46,591 bases of DNA from Candidatus Poribacteria bacterium (GTDB taxonomy: Bacteria; Poribacteria; WGA-4E; UBA9662). This document shows positions 45,701-46,591 of this stretch, piece after piece. The first letter of the stretch is position 1. The number at the start of each line of letters is the position of its first letter. The notes below the pieces were generated by a model, which saw only the letters and a list, made by a program, of their open reading frames with translations, did no database searches and was not told where the DNA came from. The translations under genes were made by a program, and so were the position numbers. The stretch spans positions 1-46,591 of the forward strand of contig JASMLX010000042.1 in NCBI GenBank assembly GCA_030748495.1. Reading direction: 5' to 3'.

Positions 45701-46591
45701 AAGAAAAAACCACCCAAGATATAAAGGTGACTGTCACTCCTGTGGCGGAGAAACCCAGAAATAATCCGGACAATAAACTTCAAACCCTGAGGGTCATAGA
45801 AGACCAAGACGACTTTGAAGAAGACCTTTCTCTTCATTTTACCGACGATGAAGATGATCCGGCCGAACTTAAGTTTTCAGCTGAATCAGTTCCTAACCTA
45901 GAGGTAGAAATTGATGGGGCGATGCTTCGGTTAGTGCCAAAAAAGGATTGGAACTCCTCTTTGAAGCTTAAAAAAGAGACAGTCACGATTACACTGGTAG
46001 TCGAAGACAGCGATCAGGAAAAATTAACCACTTCCGTTCAGGTTACTGTGCTACCTCAAGCAGATGACATCACCTTCGATGATTTCAATGTCACTTTTAC
46101 TGAAGATGAAGAGGCTAAAGTTAATCTGTTAGAACTGGTAGAAAGTGTTGATTTTGGAGGCGACACACCGGAAACGGGTCAAGTGACGTTTAGCAAAGTT
46201 AAAGCCCCTAAAGAAATCACCGTTAAATTTGATCACACTAAAGGTGAGGTGACCTTCAAAACCACAAATCTAAATTGGTTTACCAAAGAGGATATTGTTG
46301 TAGAGCTTAGAGTTGTTGAAAAAATCACGCAGAAGTCGAAGACCACGGCCAAAGCAACAATCAAAGTCAATCAGGTTCTCGACCGGCCTATCATTACCTC
46401 AATGAAGATAGATTCTAATCCTTACGACGAGTTTGCTACTCGCCGGATTCGACTAAATATCAGAGACCCGGACGCACATTGGGAAGCTCAGAAGGTATGG
46501 GTCAGTGCCTTTTATCAGACAACTGCTGATGGCGAGGAAGATCCGGTGCAAATGGCTCCAGCCCAAACAATGCTTGCTTCGAATAGCGAGG
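42724..46591 (+). CDS. very large secreted cohesin/cadherin-like repeat protein, 3' end outside the window
   Basis: An uninterrupted frame of 1289 codons runs to the window end. No ATG occurs near its start. TTG at 42724 (GAGGAA seven bases upstream) or GTG at 42730 starts it, inside the last 35 bases of the kinase gene, so translation is probably coupled. A signal peptide follows (WLWLVSLLIPVWGWAQA, ending near residue 49). Two cohesin-type domains are seen: VGETLTLQVKVDQATKVVGF...YDLTALEF at about 60-185, and VGQTFDVASYVLDADPVTEY...FDPTALKF at about 493-613. From about 630 on come tandem cadherin-like repeats with 'DGTVTISVTDTD.....VTPVAE' style linkers, acidic and calcium-site-like (FTDDEDDP, FTEDEEA). 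A surface adhesin or scaffold is likely. Confidence 0.85.
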   Translation, partial: MHVKPLASFQSRPIAQSQRPNTWLFGRSGICGWLWLVSLLIPVWGWAQAIVFIDPPEAELPTVGETLTLQVKVDQATKVVGFQFTVTYDLTALEFIPNSVVLGDFLPDAPKPPFSQLAAGQIGAFTFFATAFGQTAAKTAGVLAEMKFKVLKFQPSTIKLVETILSGPVGKGGVVGKDDIIPSTTKLGKVVLPAEKPPESIVFTSPTNQAQLSGAFLLKLEYGTSWFGQTVQIVYSLNGGKKNSLAKAPLTGSGQFEIPLDTLKQARFFPSGNYQIGATIADGSEVATVSFQLRNLEFILPTAGQAFNDEVPIEWDYGPSLEGQKIILGYSFAGKTKALVEREVATKTWAWPISEFPGGDYQLVALFGDQILASVPLKIDHTLAKPPRILPIKPLFLDPELSPVQVILPELVDPLPDGQVKWEIVDKNLEGIVEVIIEAGEIVVEVVADEGDGTFSLVAIDQKLAGTGRERSNPVVIEVVVGFLPLIAMETDFGLSIVSPKVGQTFDVASYVLDADPVTEYALTVRFDPTALKFVQANNGEQILTDNFPSPIVKADTITVVAKGEPDEEEEEPNLAYLTFEVVEVKASSIELIETSIFDLDGYPIPHVIDQPVVVKEKAPTLFDFELPSPIPNPTNDIKLTKDFANQLTKGEILEEKPFTLDLKLFLNKIHPDAITEWFSLPNDGVDIEVDTKTGIAKFTPLQNVHGQTIIKVGAVGVVDKKEGEVTTEAILNITPVAEPPELLFLKSPPLQVSQGEKGEFDTDDLVFDDDQYNDELTWTVEGSEHLDAFVEIVDLKAYLIIEPKDETWAGIEEITITVTDRNKKVDGTTNLTSTGRLKVFVRQTGGPPIFITNTISFNESKKVNAKTSNKIMWEEVVSDNDPVAKLDLKIEKVGDQIEVIPSKPTKPTKTYNVNDDLVGRTLASSVVDLKTGGSILEADIELTQDDVKKLQKGGITKVEVFDSESFKLTFTAKDNDWHGTETVTISVTDTDKEKTTQDIKVTVTPVAEKPRNNPDNKLQTLRVIEDQDDFEEDLSLHFTDDEDDPAELKFSAESVPNLEVEIDGAMLRLVPKKDWNSSLKLKKETVTITLVVEDSDQEKLTTSVQVTVLPQADDITFDDFNVTFTEDEEAKVNLLELVESVDFGGDTPETGQVTFSKVKAPKEITVKFDHTKGEVTFKTTNLNWFTKEDIVVELRVVEKITQKSKTTAKATIKVNQVLDRPIITSMKIDSNPYDEFATRRIRLNIRDPDAHWEAQKVWVSAFYQTTADGEEDPVQMAPAQTMLASNSE

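Noticed and set aside
1..46591. CRISPR arrays, rRNA and tRNA genes, prophage or defence islands
   Set aside because: No regularly spaced repeats, no cloverleaf or rRNA signature, and no cas, toxin-antitoxin, restriction or phage structural genes were seen on either strand. A short tRNA could be missed by eye.

Overview
The window looks like chromosomal DNA of an uncultured bacterium of moderate GC, rich in families that are common in Candidatus Poribacteria and in Planctomycetes-like genomes. These include paired phytanoyl-CoA dioxygenases, DUF1080, ThuA, an M81 (MlrC-type) peptidase, planctomycete-type cytochrome/DUF1549/DUF1553, an anaerobic sulfatase maturase, a DUF6785/6784-type membrane protein, a bacterial microcompartment (BMC) shell protein, and secreted proteins with an 'NYPNPFNP' FlgD-like C-terminus. 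Assignment to Poribacteria is inference from this content; there is no rRNA or tRNA gene to test it.

Layout. 0.1-2.9 kb: a multi-pass membrane protein split by one frameshift, then a glycerophosphodiester phosphodiesterase, both minus strand. 2.9-7.9 kb: mostly a graveyard of decayed genes around one intact ThuA-domain gene. It holds a near full-length but dead IS5-family element with terminal repeats, a DUF1585 remnant, a lamin-tail-domain remnant, a DUF805 gene with a Trp-to-stop change, and a second IS5-type transposase relic. 8.0-11.4 kb: a nucleoside phosphorylase and the methionine pair metY-metX. 11.5-12.5 kb: a decayed IS3-family element. 12.5-18.8 kb: minus-strand housekeeping run udg-trmB-UbiA/MqnP-purH-mlrC, plus a small lipoprotein. 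19.0-23.3 kb: plus-strand methyltransferase, lipoprotein MsrB, sugar isomerase/epimerase and IlvD/Edd dehydratase. This run converges on, and overlaps, a lone BMC shell gene.

23.6-25.2 kb: another decayed transposase region. 25.3-30.1 kb: minus-strand anaerobic sulfatase maturase, a 1019-aa PSCyt1/DUF1549/DUF1553 protein and a Nudix hydrolase. 30.2-31.1 kb: a ceramidase-like relic cut at the end of a second, truncated copy of the dead IS5 element. 31.3-35.8 kb: a 1495-aa secreted metallopeptidase-like protein. 36.7-38.0 kb: an AT-rich creD. 38.1-38.3 kb: a uroporphyrinogen-decarboxylase fragment holding a perfect 18-bp inverted repeat. 38.8-46.6 kb: DUF1080, two phytanoyl-CoA dioxygenases, an acetate-kinase homologue with altered catalytic residues, and a very large secreted cohesin/cadherin-like gene that overlaps the kinase, uses a non-ATG start and runs off the window.

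Themes. Secreted or envelope carbohydrate and sulfate-ester catabolism is suggested by the sulfatase maturase, DUF1080, ThuA, sugar isomerase, sugar-acid-type dehydratase and cytochrome protein. There is a sulfur-amino-acid module (metX, metY, msrB). Pseudogenes and dead insertion sequences are abundant and coding density is low for a bacterium. I found no CRISPR array, prophage, toxin-antitoxin pair or recognised defence island. The least ordinary items are the kinase/cohesin pair at the right end, the fold-back mutation signature at 38.2 kb, and the two dead IS5 copies that share a lesion.
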